From: Pseudomonas atagonensis
GTDB taxonomy: Bacteria > Pseudomonadota > Gammaproteobacteria > Pseudomonadales > Pseudomonadaceae
DNA length: 64,000 nt
Assembly: GCF_011369485.1 (NCBI RefSeq)
Contig: NZ_VXCA01000044.1
Span: 1-64,000, forward strand
Direction: 5' to 3'
Part shown: piece after piece, positions 8,311 through 16,474 of the stretch
How the letters are laid out: the number at the start of each line of letters is the position of its first letter
How positions within the stretch are numbered: position 1 is the first letter of the stretch
The notes under the pieces: generated by a model
Told to the model about the DNA's origin: nothing
The model's database searches: none
The model's input: only the letters and a program-made list of their open reading frames with translations
Made by a program: the position numbers and the translations under genes

Positions 8311-8882
8311 TCGGCTTTCTCCGGGGCAGATTGAACGGCGGGGCCGTCGACGATGGCTTTGGCGGTGTCGTTGAGCAGATCGCGTACACGCAGGATTTCC
8401 TCTGCGCTCCAGCGACCGTGGTGCATTTGCAGGGCATGGCGCAGGTTGTGCACCGCCTCGTGAATTTCCGGCGGACGGTCATGGCCGCGCAGCGAGCGCT
8501 TGCTGACATCGATGCGCATGCGCACGCCGTCCAGCGCCACAGCTTGTTCGCTAAGGGATAAACGTCCGGCGTCGGTGACGCTGTAGCGTTTTTTGCCAGC
8601 CTCGGCATCGCCGGTGATCAGGTCGCTTTCTTCAAGGAACGTCAGAGTCGGGTAGATCACGCCGGGGCTTGGGCTGTAGGCGCCGTCGAACATGGTTTCG
8701 ATCTGGCGGATCAGGTCATAGCCGTGACACGGCTGCTCGGCGATCAGCGCCAGCAGCAACAATTTCAGATCGCCCGGGGCGAAGACGCGCGGGCCGCGGC
8801 CGCCGCGTTCGCGGCCGGGCCGTTTCTCGAAGCCGTCGCGGTCGTCGCGTGAATCTCGGTGGTGGGAATGATGGTCTCTCAT
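8307..8882 (-). CDS. PadR family regulator, YqjI-like
   Basis: This 191-residue regulator has a His- and Arg-rich N-terminus (MRDHHSHHRDSRDDRDG) that could bind metal, then a PadR winged helix from about residue 35 (LKLLLLALIAEQPCHGYDLIRQIE ... YSPSPGVIYPTLTFLEE) and a helical C-terminal dimerisation part. E. coli YqjI has the same layout: a metal-binding N-terminus, a PadR domain, and control of a ferric-siderophore reductase gene. The ATG at 8882 is chosen over the longer frame (8915) because it starts at this His-rich tail. It is first in an operon with the reductase. A 12-base palindrome lies 37 bases upstream and probably mediates autoregulation. Confidence 0.88.
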   Translation of the reverse strand: MRDHHSHHRDSRDDRDGFEKRPGRERGGRGPRVFAPGDLKLLLLALIAEQPCHGYDLIRQIETMFDGAYSPSPGVIYPTLTFLEESDLITGDAEAGKKRYSVTDAGRLSLSEQAVALDGVRMRIDVSKRSLRGHDRPPEIHEAVHNLRHALQMHHGRWSAEEILRVRDLLNDTAKAIVDGPAVQSAPEKAE

Positions 8883-8918
8883 TTTTGCTTTCTCTCTCGT
8901 CGTGTTTAGATACAACTT

Positions 8919-8930
8919 AAGATATATCTT
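8919..8930. promoter_or_regulatory. Palindromic operator candidate for the PadR regulator
   Basis: AAGATATATCTT is a perfect 12-base palindrome within TTAAGATATATCTTTA, centred about 40 bases upstream of the PadR gene start. PadR proteins usually bind short AT-rich inverted repeats in their own promoters. The assignment is by position and symmetry only. Confidence 0.55.
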
Positions 8931-9430
8931 TACCGCTGAGCAAGTGCAATCGACCAGCGGTCATCCAGCAGGCAAGCGCCTGGAGTGGCTCCGGAAAAGG
9001 TCTCGGTGAGGGCGAAATTCTTGTCTTTTCTTTCGCCGGAAAAAATAAGCAGGTATACAGAAAAAGTATTATTTGGTTAATTACTCTAATGTGCTTAGTT
9101 AAACCTTTGTATTCGGGGTGTGTAGTAAGTTTCTTACGGAAGTCGCGGTTTCAATTTAATAGTTGAAACAGGATTGATGTAGGGAAGGTCTGACAGTTGG
9201 TGTTTTGAATTATTAAAAAAATGCTATTTTTCTTGCAATTAAAAAGGGCGCTTTACTACAACTTCGCAGGAAACGGACTGCTTACTTTGTGGTGGGATTG
9301 GGTAATTATTCCTCGGCGTTGAAAGTTCAACTTCTTACGTGTCCGGAAGGCAGCTGGTCTTCTTCAGTGATGGCGTGAAGAGTCATTGGCTTTCAGCCCA
9401 ATCCCACAACGAAATGACAGGACGTTAATC
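8931..9430. other. AT-rich leader and promoter region of the pilus operon
   Basis: This 500-base divergent spacer separates the PadR gene from the pilus operon. From about 9040 to 9250 it is strikingly AT-rich with T and A tracts, as expected of a region silenced by MvaT/H-NS-type proteins. It holds a 14-base palindrome, GTTGAAAGTTCAAC (9318-9331), inside an 11-base inverted repeat pair (9292-9302 and 9397-9407). No small gene is supported. Confidence 0.5.
9292..9407. repeat. Inverted repeat pair in the pilus leader
   Basis: GTGGGATTGGG at 9292-9302 is perfectly complementary to CCCAATCCCAC at 9397-9407, enclosing 94 bases that end 23 bases before the first pilin ATG. It could fold in the 5' untranslated RNA, or be the boundary of an invertible segment. 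No recombinase gene lies nearby, so RNA folding is the simpler reading. Confidence 0.5.
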
Positions 9431-9919
9431 ATGTTCAAGCAACTTGTACTTGCCACCCCTCTGGCTATTCTGGCGCTGAGTTCTTCGGTTGCCTTCGCAG
9501 CAGAAGAGGAAAAGACCACCATCAACATCACTGCCGATATCCCGAGCAAAGTGTTTCACGCCCGGCCAGTCGATCCACAATTCGGTAAAGCCGAGCAGAT
9601 GATCTACCAACTGGGTCTGGGCACGTTGACGCCGGTGACCGGTACCTACGACGTCCAGCACACCAACGGCGCGGTCGGCGCGTATGTCGAAGGTGGCCCG
9701 CAGCCGCTTTACAACGGTTCGAATACCATCGCGCTGACTTACACCTTCAACGGCAAAGTACTGACCGGCGCTTCGCAGGAAGTCGTCGGCGATAGCGAGT
9801 CCAACGGCGGCATGCGTACCGACTTGGTCATCCGCGCTGCCAAACCGACCGACGGTCAATATGGCCTGTACACCGCCAACCCGGTGGTGATGTTCGACGC
9901 GTTGCCGCGTATCCCGTAA
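9431..9919 (+). CDS. CS1-type pilus major subunit
   Basis: The 162-residue secreted pilin has a signal peptide of about 23 residues (ALSSSVAFA|AEEEK). The mature protein opens with the CS1/CFA pilin pattern, a donor strand followed by TADIPSKVFHARPVDPQ, and ends with VVMFDALPRIP. The ATG at 9431 is chosen because it places the signal peptide directly at the N-terminus; the frame runs to 9386. It is first in a co-directional six-gene pilus operon and probably the most expressed subunit. There is no Cys pair, as usual in alpha-class pilins, which are assembled by donor-strand exchange. Confidence 0.88.
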   Translation: MFKQLVLATPLAILALSSSVAFAAEEEKTTINITADIPSKVFHARPVDPQFGKAEQMIYQLGLGTLTPVTGTYDVQHTNGAVGAYVEGGPQPLYNGSNTIALTYTFNGKVLTGASQEVVGDSESNGGMRTDLVIRAAKPTDGQYGLYTANPVVMFDALPRIP

Positions 9920-10026
9920 GCGCTCGTTGATTACTGCCTGTCATGGGCAAGTAGTGTTTCCGGTCGACGGGCAACAACAGTCGGTCGACCGGAGTTTGGT
10001 GCCTATAACAATCGAGTATTGAGTAC

Positions 10027-12549
10027 ATGTTCCCGATGACGCCCATCGCGGCGGCGCTAGCACTTTTTTTATGTGCCAGTGCCGTGGCAGCCCCAAATGC
10101 AACAACACATACGCCGCGCAGTTTGCTTGCCCAGGCCAAAGGGTTGCCGGCCGAGTTCGAAGAGCACTTCTTTGATGTTCCACTGGCAGTGCGGGTGGAA
10201 CTTGATCAGGCCTTTCTAGGGGAGGCGATGATCGTATTGTCACGTGACGATCGAATAACCCTGGTGGAATTTACCGACACCGCCGACAGCAACTTCAGCG
10301 CATCTGAACGGGATGTCTGGGGTGACTATCTGAAACCCGGCGTGGCTTTGGGCGCCTGTCAGGGCAGTTGCCCGGAGCAAATGCTGGCGGTGCATTACAA
10401 CCTTGAAAACTCGCTGGTGTCGATCGTGACGCGAAACGCCGAACGCGATCCGCAGGCGCAGCGTTTCTATGCCTTGCCCGAGGGCGGCAGCAGCGGTTTG
10501 ATCCTGCGCAATCAGCTCAACCTGAACGGTGGCCAGGATCAGGATCTCGGCGGCCGTTACGGATTGGAAGCCAGCAGCAGCCTGGGCAACTGGACGCAAG
10601 CGGTGAACGTGCAGTTGTCGCGTCTGGGCGGTCTGGACAATGAGCTGTACCACGCCGTTTACGAGCTGTATTCCCAGCGCGAACTCGAAGGCAACTTCCT
10701 GCGCCTGGGCTTTTTCACCCCGAACGCCGAAGGTCTGACACGCCAGCCGCGCACCTTCGGCACCAGCCCGGACACGGCGGTCGGCGTGATGTACGGCAGC
10801 TCCGACAGCCTTGCCATCAACAACCCGAAACCGGCGGTGTACCCGATTTACGTCACCGCCAATCGTCAGGGATCGGTGGAAATCTACCGCGACGGCCTGC
10901 TGATCAACACGCAGGCAATGCCCGCCGGGTTGCAGACCCTCGACACCCGGCCCTTGCCGGGCGGGATCTACGAGGTGGAGGTGCGTTTGATCGAGGACGG
11001 CCAAATCACCTCCAGCACCCAGGAGCTGGTCTACAAGCCGAGCAACTGGCGCAACCATGACGAGCGCTGGCGCTACAACCTCTTCGCCGGACGCGAGTCG
11101 AAATTGTGGAGCAACTGGGACGATCAGGCCGACGGCGAGATGACGGCCGGGGCGGCCTTCAACTACCTCCTGCACCCGCGGGTGATCCTTGGTCTGACCG
11201 GGCGCCAGGTCAGCGACAGCCTGCAGTTGGGCACGTCGGTGGACTGGGCGGTGGTCAACAATGCCAGCCTCTATGCCAGCGTTTACCAGACCGAGGATTA
11301 CGGCACCGGCGCCGACGTGCAGGGCATGTACTCCTACGGCAGCGGCAGTGTCATGGCCAATTACACCCGCAGTTGGCTCGATACCCAGCGCCTCTACGAC
11401 ACCTTGCCCGACGGCACTCGGGTCCGTCAGCGCAACGTGTTTGTCGGCCAGACCAGCAACGCCTCGTTGTCCCTGAACCACCGCTTGAGCAGCAAAACCT
11501 CGCTCAACGCCCGGGTCTCGCACAGCGAAGGCAACACCGAAGGCATGGGCCTGGATCTGGGCTGGACTCAGCGCACCGTGTTGCTTGGCAGTGACGCCAA
11601 CTGGCGTCTGTCGCTGTTCGATCGACCGGGCAGTTTCAGCTCGGGCGATGACCGTAATCGCGGCGTAGACCTGAGCCTGAGCATCGCCCTCGGCGCACCC
11701 GGTGAACAACTGTCCGGCAGCATCGGCTCGCGCACCGCCCGGGAAGGCGGGCGCGACAACAATGCCTCGCTCACCTATCGCAAAGACCTCAAGGACCACG
11801 TTTTGCAAAACGTCTCCGCCACGGTGCTGGGCGACACCTACGGGGTAGGCCTGTCGACGATGGCGTCGATGCAGACCGATCAGGTCAATGGCGACGGATT
11901 CCTCCAGCGTTCGTCCTATAACAACAACTTCACCGGCGGCCTTAACCTCAACAGCACCGTGGCCATCGGCGCGCAAAAAATGGTCATGACCAGCCAGTAC
12001 TCGCGGGACGGCGCCGGGATGATCATCGACGTCGAGTCGGACATTCAGGACATTGCCTTGCGCGCCGACGACCTCAGCGGCGGCAGTGCGATGTTGCGTC
12101 CGGGGCGCAATTTTGTGCCGATCACTGCCTACAAAAGCAGCTCCGTGAGTTTCGACTTCGAAGGCACCGATGTCCCCGCTGCGACCATCCAGCCGCCGCG
12201 CTCGTCCTACCACCTGAACAAGGGTGGCGTGGACTACCGCAAGATCCGCGTGATGAAAACCCTGACTGTGCTTGGTCGTCTGGTTGACCCCAAAGGGCAG
12301 CCGCTTAAAGGGCATCACATCATCAACCACGCCAGCCGTGGCGTGAGCGAAGTCGACGGTTTCTTCTCGATGGAAATGAATGCCGGCTCACCGACGCTGG
12401 AAGTGCGTCAGGGCAATCAGTTGCTCTGCCAGTTCCGACTCGATCCGGACGCGGCGCGGGTTGAAAACAATGTGTTGATGATCGGGGATTTGCGGTGTTC
12501 GCCGGATACGTTGGCCGGTGCAGTCGAAAACAACGAAGTGGCGATTTAA
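10027..12549 (+). CDS. CS1-type outer-membrane usher (TcfC/CfaC-like)
   Basis: The 840-residue usher translocates and polymerises pilus subunits at the outer membrane. The signal peptide covers about residues 1-21 (LFLCASAVAA|PNATT). An N-terminal region (residues 40-130) is followed by a long beta-barrel rich in alternating strands. A plug-like segment near 280-330 (VYPIYVTANRQGSVEIYRDG) precedes the later barrel strands, and a C-terminal E-set-like domain lies from about 740 (VLGRLVDPKGQPLKGHHI). The size and features fit alpha-class ushers rather than FimD. A second ATG nine bases downstream is an alternative start. It is preceded by the major pilin and followed by a tip adhesin whose GTG start lies 13 bases beyond its stop. 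Confidence 0.88.
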   Translation: MFPMTPIAAALALFLCASAVAAPNATTHTPRSLLAQAKGLPAEFEEHFFDVPLAVRVELDQAFLGEAMIVLSRDDRITLVEFTDTADSNFSASERDVWGDYLKPGVALGACQGSCPEQMLAVHYNLENSLVSIVTRNAERDPQAQRFYALPEGGSSGLILRNQLNLNGGQDQDLGGRYGLEASSSLGNWTQAVNVQLSRLGGLDNELYHAVYELYSQRELEGNFLRLGFFTPNAEGLTRQPRTFGTSPDTAVGVMYGSSDSLAINNPKPAVYPIYVTANRQGSVEIYRDGLLINTQAMPAGLQTLDTRPLPGGIYEVEVRLIEDGQITSSTQELVYKPSNWRNHDERWRYNLFAGRESKLWSNWDDQADGEMTAGAAFNYLLHPRVILGLTGRQVSDSLQLGTSVDWAVVNNASLYASVYQTEDYGTGADVQGMYSYGSGSVMANYTRSWLDTQRLYDTLPDGTRVRQRNVFVGQTSNASLSLNHRLSSKTSLNARVSHSEGNTEGMGLDLGWTQRTVLLGSDANWRLSLFDRPGSFSSGDDRNRGVDLSLSIALGAPGEQLSGSIGSRTAREGGRDNNASLTYRKDLKDHVLQNVSATVLGDTYGVGLSTMASMQTDQVNGDGFLQRSSYNNNFTGGLNLNSTVAIGAQKMVMTSQYSRDGAGMIIDVESDIQDIALRADDLSGGSAMLRPGRNFVPITAYKSSSVSFDFEGTDVPAATIQPPRSSYHLNKGGVDYRKIRVMKTLTVLGRLVDPKGQPLKGHHIINHASRGVSEVDGFFSMEMNAGSPTLEVRQGNQLLCQFRLDPDAARVENNVLMIGDLRCSPDTLAGAVENNEVAI

Positions 12550-12562
12550 CGGGGGAGCGAAC

Positions 12563-13825
12563 GTGCACGCGTCTAGAACAGTGAAGTGTTTGACTACACA
12601 TTCGATATTGCTCGCAGCGTTACTGGGTTGTTCGACGATCGCGAGTGCACTCGTCAAGGACATTACCGCTACGTTTCGTCCCGATCCTGCCAAGCCGCAT
12701 GAAAACAGGTTTCTCAATACGACAGCCAATGAAGGTTACTGCAGTAGATATCCGGGGGCGTGCGAGTCATTCAAGATATTCAGTTTGCAACTGCCGATAA
12801 AATTTTCTTCGAACTCGCCGATTCAGGCTAATCATGGTAATCCGCGCCAAGGGGCGATGTTTAAGGTGCCGGGTAACTGGCGGTCGCTACAGGTTATTAA
12901 TCTCGAGAACCAACAGACGGAAACCGTGGAGGTTCGAATAGCAGGAATCGGTGCCTTATGGAGAACCAGTAGAAGCGTCAGTGAGTTGGTTGGCATTGAG
13001 GAAGACAGATGGACCGAAGCCCACCGACTGCTGTGGGATTCGGCAAGTTGGTTGTATCCACCCCCGCCCTGCGGAATCAGCAACTCTGGCGATTGGGGGC
13101 CCAAACATTATGCGTCATTCTGGCTGACACCCAATAAGGCCGTGTGTGCCAAGCAGGCATTGTTTGATATTGCGGACTTCTCTTATGACTACATTGATTT
13201 CGCTTACGAACTTCGAACGCCAAATCCGTTAGGGATGTCCAGCGGAACCTACAGTGGAGAAATGCACTACACCGTCGGCCCCTCCATGGACTTTGATATG
13301 GGCGATGTGATGTTTCCTGATGACAATAAAATTCTGCTCAATTTCAAGCTCTATGTTGAGCATGTTTTAAAGGTTGAGATTCCGCCGGGGGGCAATAAGG
13401 TCGAGTTGGTTCCTGAAGGAGGTTGGCAGGCATGGCTGCAACACACTCGCAAACCGACACGCTTGTTTCGTGATCAGACGTTTAACCTCTGGGTTTCTTC
13501 AAATTTCAAAATGACCCTGGAGTGTGGGTTAAACATCGGTAATACCTGTGGCCTGGAAAGTCCGGATCATCACCAAGTGCCATTGGATATTCTGGTCAGT
13601 TTGCCCAGTGGTTTGACTGATGTTGCCGGAAATCCGGTAAACCGCCGACCCTTGCAACTGGACGGCGTCGGTACCGAGCAGTTTCAGCCCAGGTTCTACC
13701 TTGATCGCAAACCTGGCGTCTTGCATTTCGAAGTGCAGAAAGAAGCCGTCAGGCAAATGCTCGATGAGCACCCCGGCAGTACCTACTCCGGCACCGCAAC
13801 GGTGATCTGGGATTCGGAAGTCTGA
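12563..13825 (+). CDS. CfaE/CblD-type pilus tip adhesin, first copy
   Basis: This 420-residue minor tip protein probably recognises the surface receptor. The frame is open from an ATG inside the usher gene (12518), but the GTG at 12563 has GGGGGAG six bases upstream and gives a proper signal peptide (SILLAALLGCSTIASA|LVKDI). Family landmarks are KDITATFRPDPAKPHENRF, a Cys-rich N-terminal segment (GYCSRYPGACESF), PPPCG, LRTPNPLGMSSGTYSG, MDFDMGDVM and LKVEIPPGGNKVELVPEGGW. Base use is more AT-rich than the usher and chaperone. It is paralogous to the adhesin at 15172-16413. Confidence 0.87.
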   Translation: MHASRTVKCLTTHSILLAALLGCSTIASALVKDITATFRPDPAKPHENRFLNTTANEGYCSRYPGACESFKIFSLQLPIKFSSNSPIQANHGNPRQGAMFKVPGNWRSLQVINLENQQTETVEVRIAGIGALWRTSRSVSELVGIEEDRWTEAHRLLWDSASWLYPPPPCGISNSGDWGPKHYASFWLTPNKAVCAKQALFDIADFSYDYIDFAYELRTPNPLGMSSGTYSGEMHYTVGPSMDFDMGDVMFPDDNKILLNFKLYVEHVLKVEIPPGGNKVELVPEGGWQAWLQHTRKPTRLFRDQTFNLWVSSNFKMTLECGLNIGNTCGLESPDHHQVPLDILVSLPSGLTDVAGNPVNRRPLQLDGVGTEQFQPRFYLDRKPGVLHFEVQKEAVRQMLDEHPGSTYSGTATVIWDSEV

Positions 13826-13862
13826 CCCAATCAGTTATTTGAAAATAGTGAGGTTTAACGCT

Positions 13863-14603
13863 ATGAAACGCTCATGGGCGCTCGGTGGACTATTAATGTT
13901 TTCCCAGATGATTTCAGCCGCACCGCAAATACACGTCGGTGTGGTGTATGACTATCTGGACGCCGATAAAAGTACTTACCTGAAACGCGTGTTCAACGGC
14001 GGCGAAAGCACCGCATTCATCAAGATCAACATTCTCGAAATTCTCTACGACGCCGATGGCAAGGCCACCGAGGTGCCGCTAAAGGCGCAGGAAGGCGCAA
14101 CCGTTCGCGATGGCTTGATGGCCAGCCCCGCCCGCTTGATCGTGCCGGCCAACGGCATGCAGGGCTCGCGTCTGTTGTACATGGGCGCGCGGGACAAGGA
14201 GCGCTATTTCCGGGTACGTTTCGTGCCGGTCGTGCCGGAAAAGGAAGACGAGTTTGCTGTCACCGCCGAAGAACGAGACACCTACAAAGCTTCGCTGGCG
14301 GCCGGGGTCACGGTATTGGCCGGCTATGGCACGGTGTTTTTCGTACGGCCCAAGGACACGCGTTTTGACAGCGTGATCGACGACAGTGCCGGGCAATACC
14401 AGATCCGCAACAACGGCAACAGTGTTGTGGTCATCGATGAGTTCAAGGACTGCTCGACCAGTGATGAGAAGAGCTGCCAACCCACCACCAAACATCACAT
14501 TCTGGCCGGTCGCTCATTTCGCTTCGAAAAGCAGGCCGGGCGCGAATATGCATTCACGTTAATCGAAGGCGCTACGACCAAAAAAATTCAGGTGAAAGGT
14601 TAA
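13863..14603 (+). CDS. CS1-type periplasmic pilus chaperone
   Basis: The 246-residue periplasmic chaperone holds subunits until they reach the usher. The signal peptide covers about residues 1-20 (GLLMFSQMISA|APQIH). Two immunoglobulin-like domains follow, with the alpha-class pattern FIKINILEILYDADGK in the first and the central SPARLIVPANGMQGSRLLYMG / RYFRVRFVPVVPE strand that pairs with subunits. A Cys pair in the second domain (DCSTSDEKSCQ) could form a disulphide. The ATG at 13863 with GAGG upstream is preferred to the TTG at 13839. It sits between the first adhesin and the second pilin-like subunit. Confidence 0.87.
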   Translation: MKRSWALGGLLMFSQMISAAPQIHVGVVYDYLDADKSTYLKRVFNGGESTAFIKINILEILYDADGKATEVPLKAQEGATVRDGLMASPARLIVPANGMQGSRLLYMGARDKERYFRVRFVPVVPEKEDEFAVTAEERDTYKASLAAGVTVLAGYGTVFFVRPKDTRFDSVIDDSAGQYQIRNNGNSVVVIDEFKDCSTSDEKSCQPTTKHHILAGRSFRFEKQAGREYAFTLIEGATTKKIQVKG

Positions 14604-14651
14604 TCACCGGTTTTCTTGAGTCTTGGTTTATCAACTCGCGGGACATTGAAT

Positions 14652-15161
14652 ATGAACAGGGAATTGACCACTCGGATATTCCTGAGCGGATGGCTGCTTG
14701 CTGCTGATCTGGCTTTTGCTGCGCGGGAAGTTCAGGAGTTTGATGTTTCGGTGACTATTCCGACATCGGCATTTCATGTGCTGCCGGCGGATAACGGCTG
14801 GATTCATCTTGAACAGAAACTGCCGTGGAATATGGCGAACTCCACCCTGGGTAGTTTGCGTAAATATTTCGACGTCAAGAGTGAAAGCGGTGCGATTGAA
14901 GCGCGCCTCGATAGCGCTGCTTATTTATCCAATGGCATAGCCTCGGACGATATTGCGTTGCAGGTCAGTTTCAATGGCAAGTTACTGAGTGTGGCGAATG
15001 CCGCAGAAGTAGTGACTGCCAATGAGGCGAAACAAGGGCAGCGGGTTTTGCTGGAGATAGCACCGCAACCACCCGGTGATGGAGTTTATAAACCGGGCAA
15101 GTATTACGGCAACGTCAACATGATGTTCAACGCAGTGCTGCCGGGCAGCCTTAATCAATAA
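14652..15161 (+). CDS. CS1-type fimbrial subunit, second pilin
   Basis: The 169-residue secreted subunit has a signal peptide ending near LAADLAFA|AREVQ. The mature N-terminus EFDVSVTIPTSAFHVLPAD follows the same plan as the first pilin (INITADIPSKVFHARPVD), and both end in a VNMMFNAVLP / VVMFDALP strand, so they are homologous but diverged. It is probably a minor or alternative shaft subunit, or an adaptor that pairs with the second adhesin. The ATG at 14652 is used because it begins the signal peptide. Confidence 0.82.
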   Translation: MNRELTTRIFLSGWLLAADLAFAAREVQEFDVSVTIPTSAFHVLPADNGWIHLEQKLPWNMANSTLGSLRKYFDVKSESGAIEARLDSAAYLSNGIASDDIALQVSFNGKLLSVANAAEVVTANEAKQGQRVLLEIAPQPPGDGVYKPGKYYGNVNMMFNAVLPGSLNQ

Positions 15162-15171
15162 ATGAGGGATC

Positions 15172-16413
15172 ATGCTCAGATCATTTGGATTTATTGCTAC
15201 GGGTATATGGGCGGCGGCGTTCATGTCGTCGACACAGGCGGCGGTCAAGGACATCGAGGCATTGTTTCGACCTGATCCGGCCAACCCGCAAATCAACGAA
15301 TTTGTTAATCAGACGCCTTCGGAGGGTTTTTGCCTGCAAATGCCCGGCGCTTGTGTCCCTGAAGGTCTGTTTACCCTGATTGCGCCGATCCGCTTCGAGT
15401 CAACCGGGCCGGTTCAGGCATTTCACACCGATCCACGCCAGGGCGGTATGGCGAAAGTGCCTTCGCATTGGCAGCGGATTGATATGACTCACGAATCGGG
15501 TGCAGTTGAGTCGCTGGAGATACGTATTGCGGGGATTGGCCATGAGTCCGGGGTTTCCGAATACGTCACCCTGTTGGTGGGAGGCAAGATTGATGATCCC
15601 CCAGGTCCCGCCTGGGATCAGTTATGGACCGGGGCCGGCTGGAAATACGCGCCGCCTCCCTGCGGCAGTGTTCCCAGTGCAACGCTGGGCTATCACGGCT
15701 ATAACAGTTTCTGGAGGGTGCCGCTCAATGCAGGTGCTTGCGCCAAACAGGCGCGATTCACCATCCCTTCGTTCATCTACCAGTACTTTGTTTACGGTTA
15801 TGTGCTGCGTACGCCCAACCCGCTGAACATGCGCTCGGGCAAATACACCGGGAAGATCAACTACACGGTAGGTCCCGGGCAGGATTTCGACATGGGCGAT
15901 CTGATGATCCCGAGTGACACGATGCTTACGCTCAACTTCACCCTGACCGTCGAGCACATACTCAAGGTCGAGATCCCGCCGGGGGGCAACAAAGTCGAGT
16001 TGGTACCCGAGGGCGGCTGGCAAGCCTGGCTGAACAAAGGGCGGCGGCCGACACGGTTGTTCCGCGATCAGACGTTCAACCTCTGGGCGAGCTCGCCGTT
16101 CAAAATGCACATGGAATGTCAGTACACCGCCGGCGACACCTGTGGCCTGCGCGATCTCGACGGTAATCAGGCGCCGCTGCAAGTGGCGGTCACCTTGCCA
16201 GGTGGTCTGGTGTCGGAAAGCGGAAGTGCAGTGGTTCGCCAACCGTTGCGGGTCAGCGACAGCGCAGCGTTTCGCCCGATCGCATACACCGACCGCAAAC
16301 CCGGCACGATGCATTTCGACATTCGCAACAACGACGTGGCCGACATGCTCGCCCGCCCGGCCAACACCTATAAGGGGACAGTCACCATTATCTGGGAGTC
16401 GGAAGTCGACTGA
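15172..16413 (+). CDS. CfaE/CblD-type pilus tip adhesin, second copy
   Basis: This 413-residue tip adhesin is paralogous to the one at 12563-13825. GAGG lies just before the ATG, and the signal peptide ends near MSSTQA|AVKDI. Shared landmarks are KDIEALFRPDPANPQINEF, the Cys segment GFCLQMPGACVPE, PPPCGS, VLRTPNPLNMRSGKYTG, QDFDMGDLM and LKVEIPPGGNKVELVPEGGW. The C-terminal half is much more alike than the N-terminal receptor-binding half, so the two tips probably bind different receptors. Its GC content is higher than the first copy's. It ends the operon and is followed by a hairpin. Confidence 0.87.
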   Translation: MLRSFGFIATGIWAAAFMSSTQAAVKDIEALFRPDPANPQINEFVNQTPSEGFCLQMPGACVPEGLFTLIAPIRFESTGPVQAFHTDPRQGGMAKVPSHWQRIDMTHESGAVESLEIRIAGIGHESGVSEYVTLLVGGKIDDPPGPAWDQLWTGAGWKYAPPPCGSVPSATLGYHGYNSFWRVPLNAGACAKQARFTIPSFIYQYFVYGYVLRTPNPLNMRSGKYTGKINYTVGPGQDFDMGDLMIPSDTMLTLNFTLTVEHILKVEIPPGGNKVELVPEGGWQAWLNKGRRPTRLFRDQTFNLWASSPFKMHMECQYTAGDTCGLRDLDGNQAPLQVAVTLPGGLVSESGSAVVRQPLRVSDSAAFRPIAYTDRKPGTMHFDIRNNDVADMLARPANTYKGTVTIIWESEVD

Positions 16414-16419
16414 GTGCCT

Positions 16420-16455
16420 GCCCGCCGACACGGACAGGTTTCTGTCTCGGCGGGC
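16420..16455. terminator. Hairpin between convergent pilus operon and NEL gene
   Basis: GCCCGCCGA pairs with TCGGCGGGC and the inner GACAG with CTGTC around a short loop. The stem starts seven bases after the last adhesin stop. There is no T-run after either arm, so it may slow transcription from both sides rather than be a full intrinsic terminator. Confidence 0.55.
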
Positions 16456-16474
16456 GTTCACATCGCTCATGCAT

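Noticed and set aside
10240..12330. A 696-residue minus-strand frame opposite the usher gene
   Set aside because: It has the same GC-rich antisense artefact and no ribosome site, while the usher frame has signal peptide and barrel features.
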